Shown in pieces: positions 6,797 through 14,023 of a stretch of 14,267 bases of DNA (the stretch's first letter is position 1; the number at the start of each line of letters is the position of its first letter). A model generated the notes under the pieces. That model saw nothing but the letters and a program-made list of their open reading frames with translations. It was not told the origin of the DNA and searched no databases. The position numbers and the translations under genes were made by a program. Source of the stretch: RSA11 sp036564135 (lineage in GTDB: Bacteria > Actinomycetota > Thermoleophilia > Solirubrobacterales > 70-9); NCBI GenBank assembly GCA_036564135.1, contig DATCLC010000049.1:1-14267 (forward strand), read 5' to 3'.

Positions 6797-7983
6797 GCGC
6801 TCCTGACCAGGCTGATCGGGCGAGGCGCGAGCGACGCGTCGGCGTCTGGCTGATCGGCGCGCGCGGCTCGGTCGCGACCACGACGATCACCGGCGCGAGC
6901 GCCGTCGCGGCGGGTCTCGCCCCGTCGACCGGGATCGTCACCGCCGATCCCGAGCTCGCGCACCCGGAGCTTCCCGACCTCGGCGAGTTCGTCTTCGGCG
7001 GGCACGACATCGTCGAAACCCCGCTCGCGATGCGCGCTGCCCGGCTCGTCGACAGCGGCGTCGTGCCGCCCGGCCTGCCGGAGGCGGTGGGCGAACAGCT
7101 CGCGGCGGCCGAGGCCAACATCCGGCCGGGCATCGACTGGCACCACGCGCGCACCGAGCCGCGCCGGGCGCTCGAGCGCGTCGCCGCGCACCTGCGCGAG
7201 TTCCGCGAGCAGCACGGGCTGGACGACGTCGTCGTCCTCAACCTCTCCTCGACGGAGCCGCCGGTCGACCCGCACGATGCCCACAACGACATCGAGGCGC
7301 TGATGGCGACCCTCGACCGCGGCCCGGCGATCCTCCCGCCGAGCTCGCTCTACGCGCTCGCCGCGATCGAGACCGGCTGCGCGTTCGTCGACTTCACGCC
7401 GTCAACCGGCGCCCGCCTGCCCGCCATCGAGCAGCTCGCCGCGGAGTCCGGCGTGCCGATCGGCGGCAGCGACGGCAAGACGGGCGAGACGCTGCTCAAG
7501 ACGGCGCTGGCGCCGATGTTCGCGGCGCGCGCGATGCGGGTCCGCTCCTGGAGCGGGATGAACATCCTGGGCGGCGGCGACGGCGAGGCGCTCGCCAACC
7601 CCGTCCGCGCGCGGTCCAAGCTCGCCTCGAAGGGGCGCTGCCTGGACGAGATCCTCGGCTACCCGGTCGAGGCGCCGGTGCGGATCGAGCACGTCCGCGA
7701 CATGGGCGAGTGGAAGACGGCTTGGGACCACATCACGTTCGAGGGCTTCCTCGGCACCCGGATGCGCATGCAGTTCACCTGGGAGGGGTGTGACTCGGCG
7801 CTCGCGGCACCGCTGCTGATCGACCTGGCGCGGCTGGGCGCGCTCGCCCTGCGCCGCGGGGAGGCCGGCCTGATCGTCCCCCTCGCGTTCTTCTTCAAGG
7901 ATCCGGCGGGAACCGACGAGCACGCGCTGCACCGTCAGTACGAGATGCTGCGGAGCTGGGTGGCCGAGCCGGTCTCGGTCTGA
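6793..7983 (+). CDS. Inositol-3-phosphate synthase family protein
   Basis: A homologue of myo-inositol-1-phosphate synthase, the NAD-dependent cyclase that turns glucose 6-phosphate into inositol 3-phosphate. Over 396 aa it shows the Rossmann NAD motif GARGSVATT (22-30), LNLSSTEPP (149-157), the active-site segment GSDGKTGETLLK (225-236) with Lys229 and Lys236, NILGGGDGEAL (257-267), and FFFKDPAG (367-373) with Lys369, which aligns by motif with catalytic lysines of known synthases. GAGGT at 6781-6785 is well placed before the ATG, which overlaps the ispH stop. The next gene, eboC, begins 2 nt after this stop. In other ebo clusters the cyclase-like member is EboD, related to dehydroquinate synthase; this unrelated cyclase may fill that place (inference). 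It could also serve general inositol or mycothiol synthesis, but the tight operon argues for an ebo role. Confidence 0.9.
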   Translation: MSAPDQADRARRERRVGVWLIGARGSVATTTITGASAVAAGLAPSTGIVTADPELAHPELPDLGEFVFGGHDIVETPLAMRAARLVDSGVVPPGLPEAVGEQLAAAEANIRPGIDWHHARTEPRRALERVAAHLREFREQHGLDDVVVLNLSSTEPPVDPHDAHNDIEALMATLDRGPAILPPSSLYALAAIETGCAFVDFTPSTGARLPAIEQLAAESGVPIGGSDGKTGETLLKTALAPMFAARAMRVRSWSGMNILGGGDGEALANPVRARSKLASKGRCLDEILGYPVEAPVRIEHVRDMGEWKTAWDHITFEGFLGTRMRMQFTWEGCDSALAAPLLIDLARLGALALRRGEAGLIVPLAFFFKDPAGTDEHALHRQYEMLRSWVAEPVSV

Positions 7984-7985
7984 CG

Positions 7986-8870
7986 ATGCCCGCGGCGCGC
8001 GACGTCGCTGAACTCGTCCGGCTCCCCGCGGTGCTGAGCGTGCCCGGGGACGCCCTCGTCGGCGCTGCCGCCTCGGGGCAGCTGCGCAGGCCCGCCGACA
8101 TGCCGCGCGCACTCGGGCTGAGCACCGCCTCGGCCTGCCTCTATCTCGCCGGCATGGCGCTGAACGACTACGCCGACCGCGAGCTCGACGCGCGCGAGCG
8201 GCCCGAGCGGCCGATCCCGTCGGGCCGGGTCTCGCCCGGGTTCGCGCTCGGGTTGGCGGGCGCGCTGACCGCGGCTGGCGCCGCCGCCGCGGTCGCCGCG
8301 GACGGCAGGCGCGCGCTCGCGGTGGCGCTGCCGCTGGCCGGCGCCGTATGGGCGTACGACCTCGTGCTGAAGCCCACGCCGGCCGGGCCGGTGGGTATGT
8401 CGGCCTGCCGGGCGCTCGACGTTCTGCTCGGCGCCGGGCCGCAGGGCGCGCGGGCCGCGCTGCCGCAGGCCGCCGTCGTGGGCGCGCACACCGCGACCGT
8501 CACCGCGCTGTCGCGTCACGAGGTGCACGGCGCGAGCGAGCGCGTCGGCCGAGCCGCGCTCGCCGGCACCGCGGCCGTCGCCCTCGGTGCCGCCGTGGCG
8601 ATCGGGGTGCGCTCGCGCTCCGCGCTCGGCCGCGTCGCCGGCGCCGCCCTGCTCGCCGCGTACGCGAGCAGCGTGGGCTCGGCCCAGGCCGAGGCTGCGC
8701 GCGATCCCTCGCCGGGGCGGGTGAAGCGCGCGGTCGGCGCCGGGATCATGGGCCTGATGCCGCTCGAGGGCGGCCTGCTCGCCGGGTCGGGCGCGGTCGC
8801 CGCGGGCGCCGCCGTCGCCTCGCTGTGGCCGCTCGCCAAGTCGCTCGCGCGCCGGAGGGCGGTGACGTGA
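7986..8870 (+). CDS. eboC: UbiA-like prenyltransferase EboC
   Basis: An integral membrane protein of the UbiA superfamily, 294 aa, with roughly eight hydrophobic alanine/leucine/valine segments (for example 44-59, 84-105, 109-124, 188-206, 213-230, 255-285). The first Asp-rich motif is intact: NDYADRELD (60-68) followed by RPERPIPSG (72-80), which binds prenyl diphosphate through magnesium. The second motif reads YDLVLKPTPAGPVGMSACR (124-142), with a lysine where many UbiA enzymes have the second aspartate, a form I associate with EboC proteins. The acceptor is unknown. There is no clear ribosome site, and the start lies 2 nt after the previous stop, so translation is probably coupled. Its end overlaps the next gene by GTGA. 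Placement with ispH and a sugar-phosphate cyclase suggests prenylation of a polyol or related small molecule (inference). Confidence 0.88.
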   Translation: MPAARDVAELVRLPAVLSVPGDALVGAAASGQLRRPADMPRALGLSTASACLYLAGMALNDYADRELDARERPERPIPSGRVSPGFALGLAGALTAAGAAAAVAADGRRALAVALPLAGAVWAYDLVLKPTPAGPVGMSACRALDVLLGAGPQGARAALPQAAVVGAHTATVTALSRHEVHGASERVGRAALAGTAAVALGAAVAIGVRSRSALGRVAGAALLAAYASSVGSAQAEAARDPSPGRVKRAVGAGIMGLMPLEGGLLAGSGAVAAGAAVASLWPLAKSLARRRAVT

Positions 8871-9724
8871 GCCTGCGCTACGGCTACGTCTCGAACGGGC
8901 TCACCTCCCACCGGCTAAAGGACGCGCTCGCGCTGCTCGCCGACGCGGGCTACGACGGGGTCGCCCTCACGCTCGACCACGTGCACTTCGACCCATTCGC
9001 GCCGGACGTGGAGGGCCGCGCCGCCGAGCTGCGCGCGCAGCTCGAGCGCCGCGGGCTCACCTGCGTGATCGAGACCGGCGGGCGCTTCGTGCTCGACCCG
9101 CGCCGCAAGCACCACCCGAGCCTGGTGACCGAGGGCAGCGAGCGGCGCGTCGAGTTTCTGCGCCGTGCGGTGGACGTCGCTGCACTCGTCGGCGCGCCCG
9201 TGGTATCGCTGTGGTCCGGCGCCCTGGAGGAGGGCGATGACGAAGAGACGGCCTGGCGGCGTCTCCGCCAAGGTTGCGAGGAAGTGCTGATGTACGCGGA
9301 CGCGAGGGACGTGACGCTCGGCTTCGAGCCGGAGCCCGGCATGCTCGTCGAGCGCCTGGCCGACTACGAGCGCCTCGCGGGCGAGCTCGGCGACCCGCCG
9401 CGCCTCGGCATCACCCTCGACCTCGGCCACTGCGTATGCCTGGAGGACGAGCCGGTCGACGCCTGCGTGCGCCGAGCCGGGGAGCGGCTCGCGCACGTCC
9501 ACGCCGAGGACATGCGGCGCGGGGTTCACGAGCACCTGCCGTTCGGCGAGGGCGAGCTCGACCTGGAGGCCGCGGTCGGCGCGCTCGCGGCCTCGGGCTA
9601 CGAGGGCATGGTCGCGGTCGAGCTCTCCCGCAACGCCCACGAGGCGCACCGGCTGGTGCCCGAATCACTGGCCGCCCTGCGCGCCGCCGAAGCCGCCCAC
9701 GCCGCGAAGGAGGTACCCGCATGA
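8867..9724 (+). CDS. Sugar phosphate isomerase/epimerase, xylose-isomerase-like TIM barrel
   Basis: A soluble TIM-barrel protein of 285 aa in the AP-endonuclease-2/xylose-isomerase-like family. Likely metal ligands follow the family order: Glu154 in GFEPEPG, Asp185 and His188 in TLDLGHC, His212 in HVHAEDM, and Glu252 in VAVELSR. It begins RYGYVSNGLTSHRLKDAL. The GTG start at 8867 overlaps the eboC stop and has GGAGG (8854-8858) eight bases upstream; the ATG of eboA overlaps its stop, so it is embedded in the operon. It is not EboE, which lies further on, but shares the EPEPG and LD-x-x-H pattern, so the two may be distant paralogues. Substrate unknown; isomerisation or epimerisation of a sugar or polyol made by the upstream cyclase is plausible. 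Confidence 0.88.
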   Translation: MSLRYGYVSNGLTSHRLKDALALLADAGYDGVALTLDHVHFDPFAPDVEGRAAELRAQLERRGLTCVIETGGRFVLDPRRKHHPSLVTEGSERRVEFLRRAVDVAALVGAPVVSLWSGALEEGDDEETAWRRLRQGCEEVLMYADARDVTLGFEPEPGMLVERLADYERLAGELGDPPRLGITLDLGHCVCLEDEPVDACVRRAGERLAHVHAEDMRRGVHEHLPFGEGELDLEAAVGALAASGYEGMVAVELSRNAHEAHRLVPESLAALRAAEAAHAAKEVPA

Positions 9725-10461
9725 GTGATCTACCGCTGGATTCCGCAGAGGTCCGCGAGCGGCTCGCAGCCCGCGTGGACTCTGAGGCGCTCGCTTGGCT
9801 CGACGACGTGTGCGCGCGTATCGCCGCCGACGTCAAGGAGCTGGCCCGCCACTTCCCGGCCGCCGGCCGCAAGCTCGGCCGCGGCCCGCTCGACCCCGAT
9901 GCCTCGCCGGACGACGTGCACGCCTGGACGATCGACGACGCCGGCCGCGTGCTCATGCTCGTCGCCGCGGGCGACGGAGCCGAGGGCGAGCTCGACGAGC
10001 TCTACCGCTTCGGCGACGCGGCGGAGCGACGCGGGATCCTGCGCGCGCTCGCGTACCTGCCGATCGGCGATCGCGGGCTGCACATCGCCGAGGACGCGGT
10101 CCGCTCGAACGACACCCGGCTGATCGCGGCCGCGCTCGGGCCGTACGCCACCGCCCACATGCCCGACGAGGCCTACGATCACGCCTTGCTCAAGTGCGTC
10201 TTCACCGAAGTCCCGATCACGCCGCTCGACGGCGTGCCCGACCGGGTCACCCCGAACGCGTCGCGGATGCTCGCCGCGCTCGTGCACGAGCGCATCGCCG
10301 CGGGCCGCGACGTGCCGGCGGAGGTCTGGCCCGTGATCGAGCTTCATCCGCCGGCCGAGGAGCTGAGGGCTATCGAGGCCGAGCTGGAAAGCCCATACGA
10401 GGACCGGCGGGCAGCGGCCGAGCGCGCGCTCGCCAAGCGCAAGGGCGCGCAGCCACACTGA
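9721..10461 (+). CDS. eboA: EboA domain-containing protein
   Basis: A 246-aa, mostly helical, soluble protein without signal peptide or membrane segment. It matches the EboA family by the segments AGRKLGR (48-54), ALAYLPIGDRG (109-119), LKCVFTEVPI (157-166), and RMLAALVHERIAAGR (182-196) before a short proline-containing strand and a charged C-terminal helix. EboA has no assigned biochemical activity; in Nostoc the ebo genes are needed for export of the scytonemin monomer. The ATG overlaps the stop of the upstream barrel gene, and a near-perfect AAGGAGGT (9707-9714) lies six bases before it, the strongest ribosome site in the operon, so EboA may be made in larger amounts. An earlier in-frame start would lie inside the preceding gene and is rejected. 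Confidence 0.88.
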   Translation: MSDLPLDSAEVRERLAARVDSEALAWLDDVCARIAADVKELARHFPAAGRKLGRGPLDPDASPDDVHAWTIDDAGRVLMLVAAGDGAEGELDELYRFGDAAERRGILRALAYLPIGDRGLHIAEDAVRSNDTRLIAAALGPYATAHMPDEAYDHALLKCVFTEVPITPLDGVPDRVTPNASRMLAALVHERIAAGRDVPAEVWPVIELHPPAEELRAIEAELESPYEDRRAAAERALAKRKGAQPH

Positions 10462-10474
10462 AGGAGGAGGAACC

Positions 10475-11338
10475 ATGAGGATCTTCGAGCCACACGCTCA
10501 CATGACGTCGCGGACCACCGACGACTACGAGGCGATGGCCGCCTCGGGCGTCAAGGTGCTGGTGGAGCCCGCCTTCTGGCTGGGTCAGCCGCGGACGTAC
10601 GTGGGCTCGTTCATCGACTACTTCAACTCGCTTTTGGGCTGGGAGCGGTTCCGGGCGTCGCAGTTCGGCATCCGCCATCACTGCACGATCGGCCTCAACC
10701 CCAAGGAGGCGAACGACGACGAGCTGCGCAAGGGCGTGCTCGAGGTCCTGCCGCGCTTCCTCGCGAAGGACGGGGTGGTCGCGGTCGGCGAGATCGGGTT
10801 CGACGCGATGACCAAGGCCGAGGAGGAGGCGCTCGTCGCGCAGCTCGAGATGGCGGCCGAGCACGACCTGCCGGTGCTGGTCCACACGCCGCACCGCGAC
10901 AAGGCCGCCGGCACGCGGCGCACGCTCGAGCTGGTCGCGGAGTCGCCGCTGCCGCCCGAGAAGGTGCTGATCGACCACAACAACGAGCTCACCGTCGCCG
11001 AGGTGCTGGAGTCCGGGTGCTGGGCCGGCTTCTCGATCTACCCGAACACGAAGATGGACGAGCACCGCATGGTGCGCATCCTCGAGGAGCACGGCACCGA
11101 CCGGATGATCATCAACTCGGCGTGTGACTGGGGCGTGTCCGACCCGCTGAAGACCCGCAAGACCGTGGACGCGATGCTCGCGGCGGGTTTCACCGACGAG
11201 GACGTCGACAAGGTCGCCTGGCAGAACCCGGTCGAGTTCTTCGGGCAGAGCGGCAGGCTCATCCTCGAGGAGCTCGGCGAGCCGGACATGACGGCGACCT
11301 ACGAGGGCAACACGCTCCTGCGCGGCGAGCAGCGCTAG
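10475..11338 (+). CDS. eboB: TatD-like metal-dependent hydrolase EboB
   Basis: A 287-aa amidohydrolase-superfamily protein of the TatD branch. The metal site is visible in order: His7 and His9 in EPHAHM, Glu106 in VGEIGFD, His137 and His140 in LVHTPH, His168 in LIDHNNE, and Asp218 in SACDWG, so catalysis is likely retained. Compared with ordinary TatD DNases it has a distinct N-terminal insertion, GQPRTYVGSFIDYFNSLLGWERFRAS (37-62), in the style of the EboB group. Start ATG 10475 has AGGAGGAGG directly upstream and follows eboA by 13 nt. The substrate is not known; a hydrolytic step on a small molecule of the pathway rather than DNA is inferred from context. TatD proteins elsewhere act as nucleases, so this remains open. 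Confidence 0.9.
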   Translation: MRIFEPHAHMTSRTTDDYEAMAASGVKVLVEPAFWLGQPRTYVGSFIDYFNSLLGWERFRASQFGIRHHCTIGLNPKEANDDELRKGVLEVLPRFLAKDGVVAVGEIGFDAMTKAEEEALVAQLEMAAEHDLPVLVHTPHRDKAAGTRRTLELVAESPLPPEKVLIDHNNELTVAEVLESGCWAGFSIYPNTKMDEHRMVRILEEHGTDRMIINSACDWGVSDPLKTRKTVDAMLAAGFTDEDVDKVAWQNPVEFFGQSGRLILEELGEPDMTATYEGNTLLRGEQR

Positions 11339-11346
11339 GAGAGGGG

Positions 11347-12486
11347 ATGCGGTTCCGCCACCCAGCGGGAGGGACGCTCCACCTCGCCTACTGCTCGAAC
11401 GTCCACCCGGCGGAGGACGTCGACGGGATCATCGATCAGCTCGAGCGCTACGCGGGCGCGGTGCGCGAGCGGCTCGGCGCCGACTCGCTCGGCGTCGGCC
11501 TGTGGCTCTCGCACCTGGCCGTCGACGAGCCGGGGGCGGGCGAGCGGCTGCGCGAGGCGCTGCGGCGCCTGAAGCTCGAGGTCGTCACGCTGAACGGCTT
11601 CCCGTACCGGGCGTTCCAGGCGCCGGTGGTGAAGCTCGGGGTCTACCGGCCCTCGTGGGCGGACCCGCGGCGCCGCTACTACACCCTCGGGCTCGTGCAG
11701 CTGCTGGACTCGATCATGCCCGACGACGTCGAGGAGGGGTCGATCTCCACGCTGCCGCTTGGATGGCGGACCGAGTGGAGCGACAGCGCCCAGGCGGCGG
11801 CGCGCGACGCCCTGGCCTGCGTCGCCAACGAGCTCGAGCGCCTGCACGCGCGGACGGGCCGCCGCATCCGGCTCGCGCTCGAGCCCGAGCCGGGGTGCAC
11901 GATCGAGACGGTGCGCCAGGCGGCGGAGTTCCTCGCCGGGCTCGCGCCGGAGTGGATCGGCATCTGCCTCGACGCCTGCCACCTCGCGGTGCAGTTCGAG
12001 GAGCCCGAGGAGGCGGTCAAGGTGCTCGCCGACGCCGGCGTGCCGGTGGTGAAGGCGCAGATCTCGAGCGCCCTGCGCGTGGACGAGCCCGGCTCGGCGG
12101 CCGGGCAAGAGCTCCTGCGCCACTTCAACGAGCCGCGCTTCATGCACCAGGTGCGTGAGCGGGTGAATGGGCACGTGGAGGGCGCCGACGATCTGCCCGA
12201 CGCGCTGGCGGGCGGCCTGCCCGGCGAGCATGAGTGGCGCGTGCACTTCCACGTGCCGGTGAACGACGCGGAGCACACCACGCAGGCGGAGCTTGAGCGC
12301 ACGCTCGAGCGCCTGATCGCGCCCGAGGGCGCGCCGGCGACCCGGCACTTCGAGGTCGAGACCTACACGTGGAACGTGATGCCGGGCCGGGAGCACGGCG
12401 AAGAGGACCTGGTCGAGGGGATCGCGCGCGAGCTCGACTGGACGCGGCAGCGGTTCCTCGAGCACGGGGCGGAGGTGGTCGCATGA
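11347..12486 (+). CDS. eboE: Metabolite traffic protein EboE (TIM barrel)
   Basis: A 379-aa TIM-barrel protein. Family marks are the opening AYCSNVHPAEDV (14-25), GLWLS (51-55), TLNGFPYRAF (81-90), VYRPSWADP (99-107), ALEPEPG (177-183) with Glu179, CLDACHLAVQFE (207-218) with Asp209 and His212, VVKAQISSAL (234-243), EPRFMHQ (262-268), WRVHFHVP (297-304), and HFEVETYTWNVMP (334-346). These resemble metal-binding xylose-isomerase-like barrels but with long family-specific additions. EboE is essential with other Ebo proteins for scytonemin precursor trafficking in cyanobacteria; its reaction is unknown. AGGAG (11337-11341) overlaps the eboB stop, and its own stop overlaps the next start (ATGA at 12483). 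The protein has no signal peptide and should be cytoplasmic. Confidence 0.9.
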   Translation: MRFRHPAGGTLHLAYCSNVHPAEDVDGIIDQLERYAGAVRERLGADSLGVGLWLSHLAVDEPGAGERLREALRRLKLEVVTLNGFPYRAFQAPVVKLGVYRPSWADPRRRYYTLGLVQLLDSIMPDDVEEGSISTLPLGWRTEWSDSAQAAARDALACVANELERLHARTGRRIRLALEPEPGCTIETVRQAAEFLAGLAPEWIGICLDACHLAVQFEEPEEAVKVLADAGVPVVKAQISSALRVDEPGSAAGQELLRHFNEPRFMHQVRERVNGHVEGADDLPDALAGGLPGEHEWRVHFHVPVNDAEHTTQAELERTLERLIAPEGAPATRHFEVETYTWNVMPGREHGEEDLVEGIARELDWTRQRFLEHGAEVVA

Positions 12487-13868
12487 CGCTGCTCGCCGTC
12501 ATCGCCGTCGGGCTGACGCCGCGCGCGCTCGAGCACATGCCGCGCACGCGCGCGCTCGCGGACGAGGGCTTCCAGGCGCGGCTCGACCCGGTGCTGCCGG
12601 CGGTGACCTGCTCGGTGCAGGCGACGTTCACGACGGGGCTTGAGCCGTCCGGGCACGGGATCGTCGCCAACGGCTGGTACTTCCGCGAGCTCGGCGAGGT
12701 GTTCCTGTGGCGCCAGCACAACCGGCTCGTGGGTGGCCCGAAGGTGTGGGAGCGCGCCCGCGAGGTGAAGCCCGACTACCGGGCGGCGAACGTCTGCTGG
12801 TGGTACGCGATGGGGATGACCACGGACTTCGTGGTCACGCCGCGGCCGATCTACCGCGCCGACGGGCGCAAGGACCCCGACTGCTACACGCACCCGCCCG
12901 AGCTGCACGACCGGCTCACCGGCGAGCTCGGCGACTTCCCGCTGTTCACGTACTGGGGGGCGAACGCGAACATCACGTCGTCGCGCTGGATCGCCCAGGC
13001 GACGCGCAAGCTGCTCGACGAGGAGCGGCTCGATCTCTTGCTCTGCTACCTCCCGCACCTCGACTACGACCACCAGCGCTACGGGCCCGGGGCGCCGGAG
13101 TCGGCGCGCGCGGCGCGCGAGCTGGACGAGGTGCTGGGCGATCTGGTCGAGCACGCCCGCGGGCGCGGCGACACGGTGGTCGTGCTCTCCGAGTACGGGA
13201 TCACGGACGCGTCGCAGCCGATCGACATCAACCGCAGGCTGCGGTCCGAGGGGCTGCTCAATGTCTATACGCAGGACGGCATGGAGTACCTCGACCCGTG
13301 GACCTCGCGCGCGTTCGCGGTCTCCGACCACCAGATCGCCCACGTCTACGTGCGCGACCCCGGCGACATCCCGCGGGTGCGCGAGCTGGTCGAGGGGCTC
13401 GCCGGTGTCGAGCGGGTGCTCGACGAGGAGGGCAAGCGCGACGCCGGGCTCGACCACCCGCGCTCGGGCGAGCTCGTCGCGGTCGCCGAGCGCCAGGCGT
13501 GGTTCACCTACTACTACTGGCTCGACGACGAGCGCGCGCCCGACTTCGCGAAGCTCGTGGAGATCCACCGCAAGCCCGGCTACGACCCGGCCGAGCTGTT
13601 CATGGACCCCAACGACCGCTTCGTGAAGCTGCGCGCGGGCCTGGCGCTCGCCCGCAAGTTCACGGGCTTCCGCTACAAGCTCGACGTCGTCCCGCTCGAC
13701 CCGAGCCCGGTGCGCGGCTCGCACGGCCGCCTGCCCGAGACCGCCGAGGACGCGCCGGTCTTCATCTGCTCGGATGCGAGCATCGCCCGCGACCGCATCG
13801 CGGCCACCGAGGTCGCGGACGCCCTGCTCGAACTGAGCGGCGCGGGCGCAGCCACCAAACCGAATTGA
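12483..13868 (+). CDS. eboF: EboF-like alkaline phosphatase superfamily protein (nucleotide pyrophosphatase/phosphodiesterase type)
   Basis: A 461-aa protein with the alkaline-phosphatase/NPP fold. The nucleophile segment is LPAVTCSVQATFTTG (38-52) with Thr42, followed by PSGHGIVANGWY. Further motifs are YLPHLDYDHQRYGPG (189-203), VVLSEYGIT (233-241), FAVSDHQIAHVYV (278-290), LDHPRSGELVAVA (323-335), and GSHGRLP (412-418). Relative to NPP enzymes, the first Asp ligand is absent (IAVGL near residue 10 instead of IDGL) and the Asp-His pair reads Glu237-Tyr238, so the second metal site looks altered; I believe this is shared by the group but cannot confirm it. No signal peptide, so action is probably cytoplasmic, perhaps dephosphorylation or phosphoester chemistry on the ebo product. 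GGAGG (12471-12475) precedes the ATG, which overlaps the eboE stop. It is the last gene of the operon. Confidence 0.85.
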   Translation: MTLLAVIAVGLTPRALEHMPRTRALADEGFQARLDPVLPAVTCSVQATFTTGLEPSGHGIVANGWYFRELGEVFLWRQHNRLVGGPKVWERAREVKPDYRAANVCWWYAMGMTTDFVVTPRPIYRADGRKDPDCYTHPPELHDRLTGELGDFPLFTYWGANANITSSRWIAQATRKLLDEERLDLLLCYLPHLDYDHQRYGPGAPESARAARELDEVLGDLVEHARGRGDTVVVLSEYGITDASQPIDINRRLRSEGLLNVYTQDGMEYLDPWTSRAFAVSDHQIAHVYVRDPGDIPRVRELVEGLAGVERVLDEEGKRDAGLDHPRSGELVAVAERQAWFTYYYWLDDERAPDFAKLVEIHRKPGYDPAELFMDPNDRFVKLRAGLALARKFTGFRYKLDVVPLDPSPVRGSHGRLPETAEDAPVFICSDASIARDRIAATEVADALLELSGAGAATKPN

Positions 13869-13876
13869 CCCCGTAC

Positions 13877-13896
13877 GGCGTGGTCGCCTCCACGCC
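13877..13896 (+). terminator. Hairpin after eboF, possible terminator
   Basis: GGCGTGG (13877-13883) and CCACGCC (13890-13896) form a perfect 7-bp stem with a 6-nt loop, starting 8 nt after the eboF stop. No T run follows, so it would be a non-classical terminator or an RNA-stabilising stem at the operon end. Confidence 0.4.
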
Positions 13897-13976
13897 CGCC
13901 TGACATAAATGTGACGAGAGGCGCGCCGGCCGCGTAGGCCTTTCGTAACGTTTGCGGCAGGCGCGCGTAAAGCCGA

Positions 13977-14022
13977 CCACGCAATACGTGGCCAAATTGG
14001 TCCGGGGTGGGGCGCTCGCGCC
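13977..14022 (-). terminator. Hairpins after the ROK gene, possible terminator
   Basis: For minus-strand transcripts, GGCGC/GCGCC (14011-14015 with 14018-14022) lies directly after the ROK stop, and CCACG/CGTGG (13977-13981 with 13987-13991, 5-nt loop) lies further on, followed by only a short GGCTTT. Convergent genes make termination here likely, but neither stem is convincing alone. The remainder of this spacer (13897-13976) shows no gene or clear signal. Confidence 0.3.
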
Positions 14023-14023
14023 G

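Noticed and set aside
12363..13724. Minus-strand open frame of 453 codons opposite eboF
   Set aside because: Composition is a mirror of the GC-rich codon pattern of eboF, with no recognisable domain.
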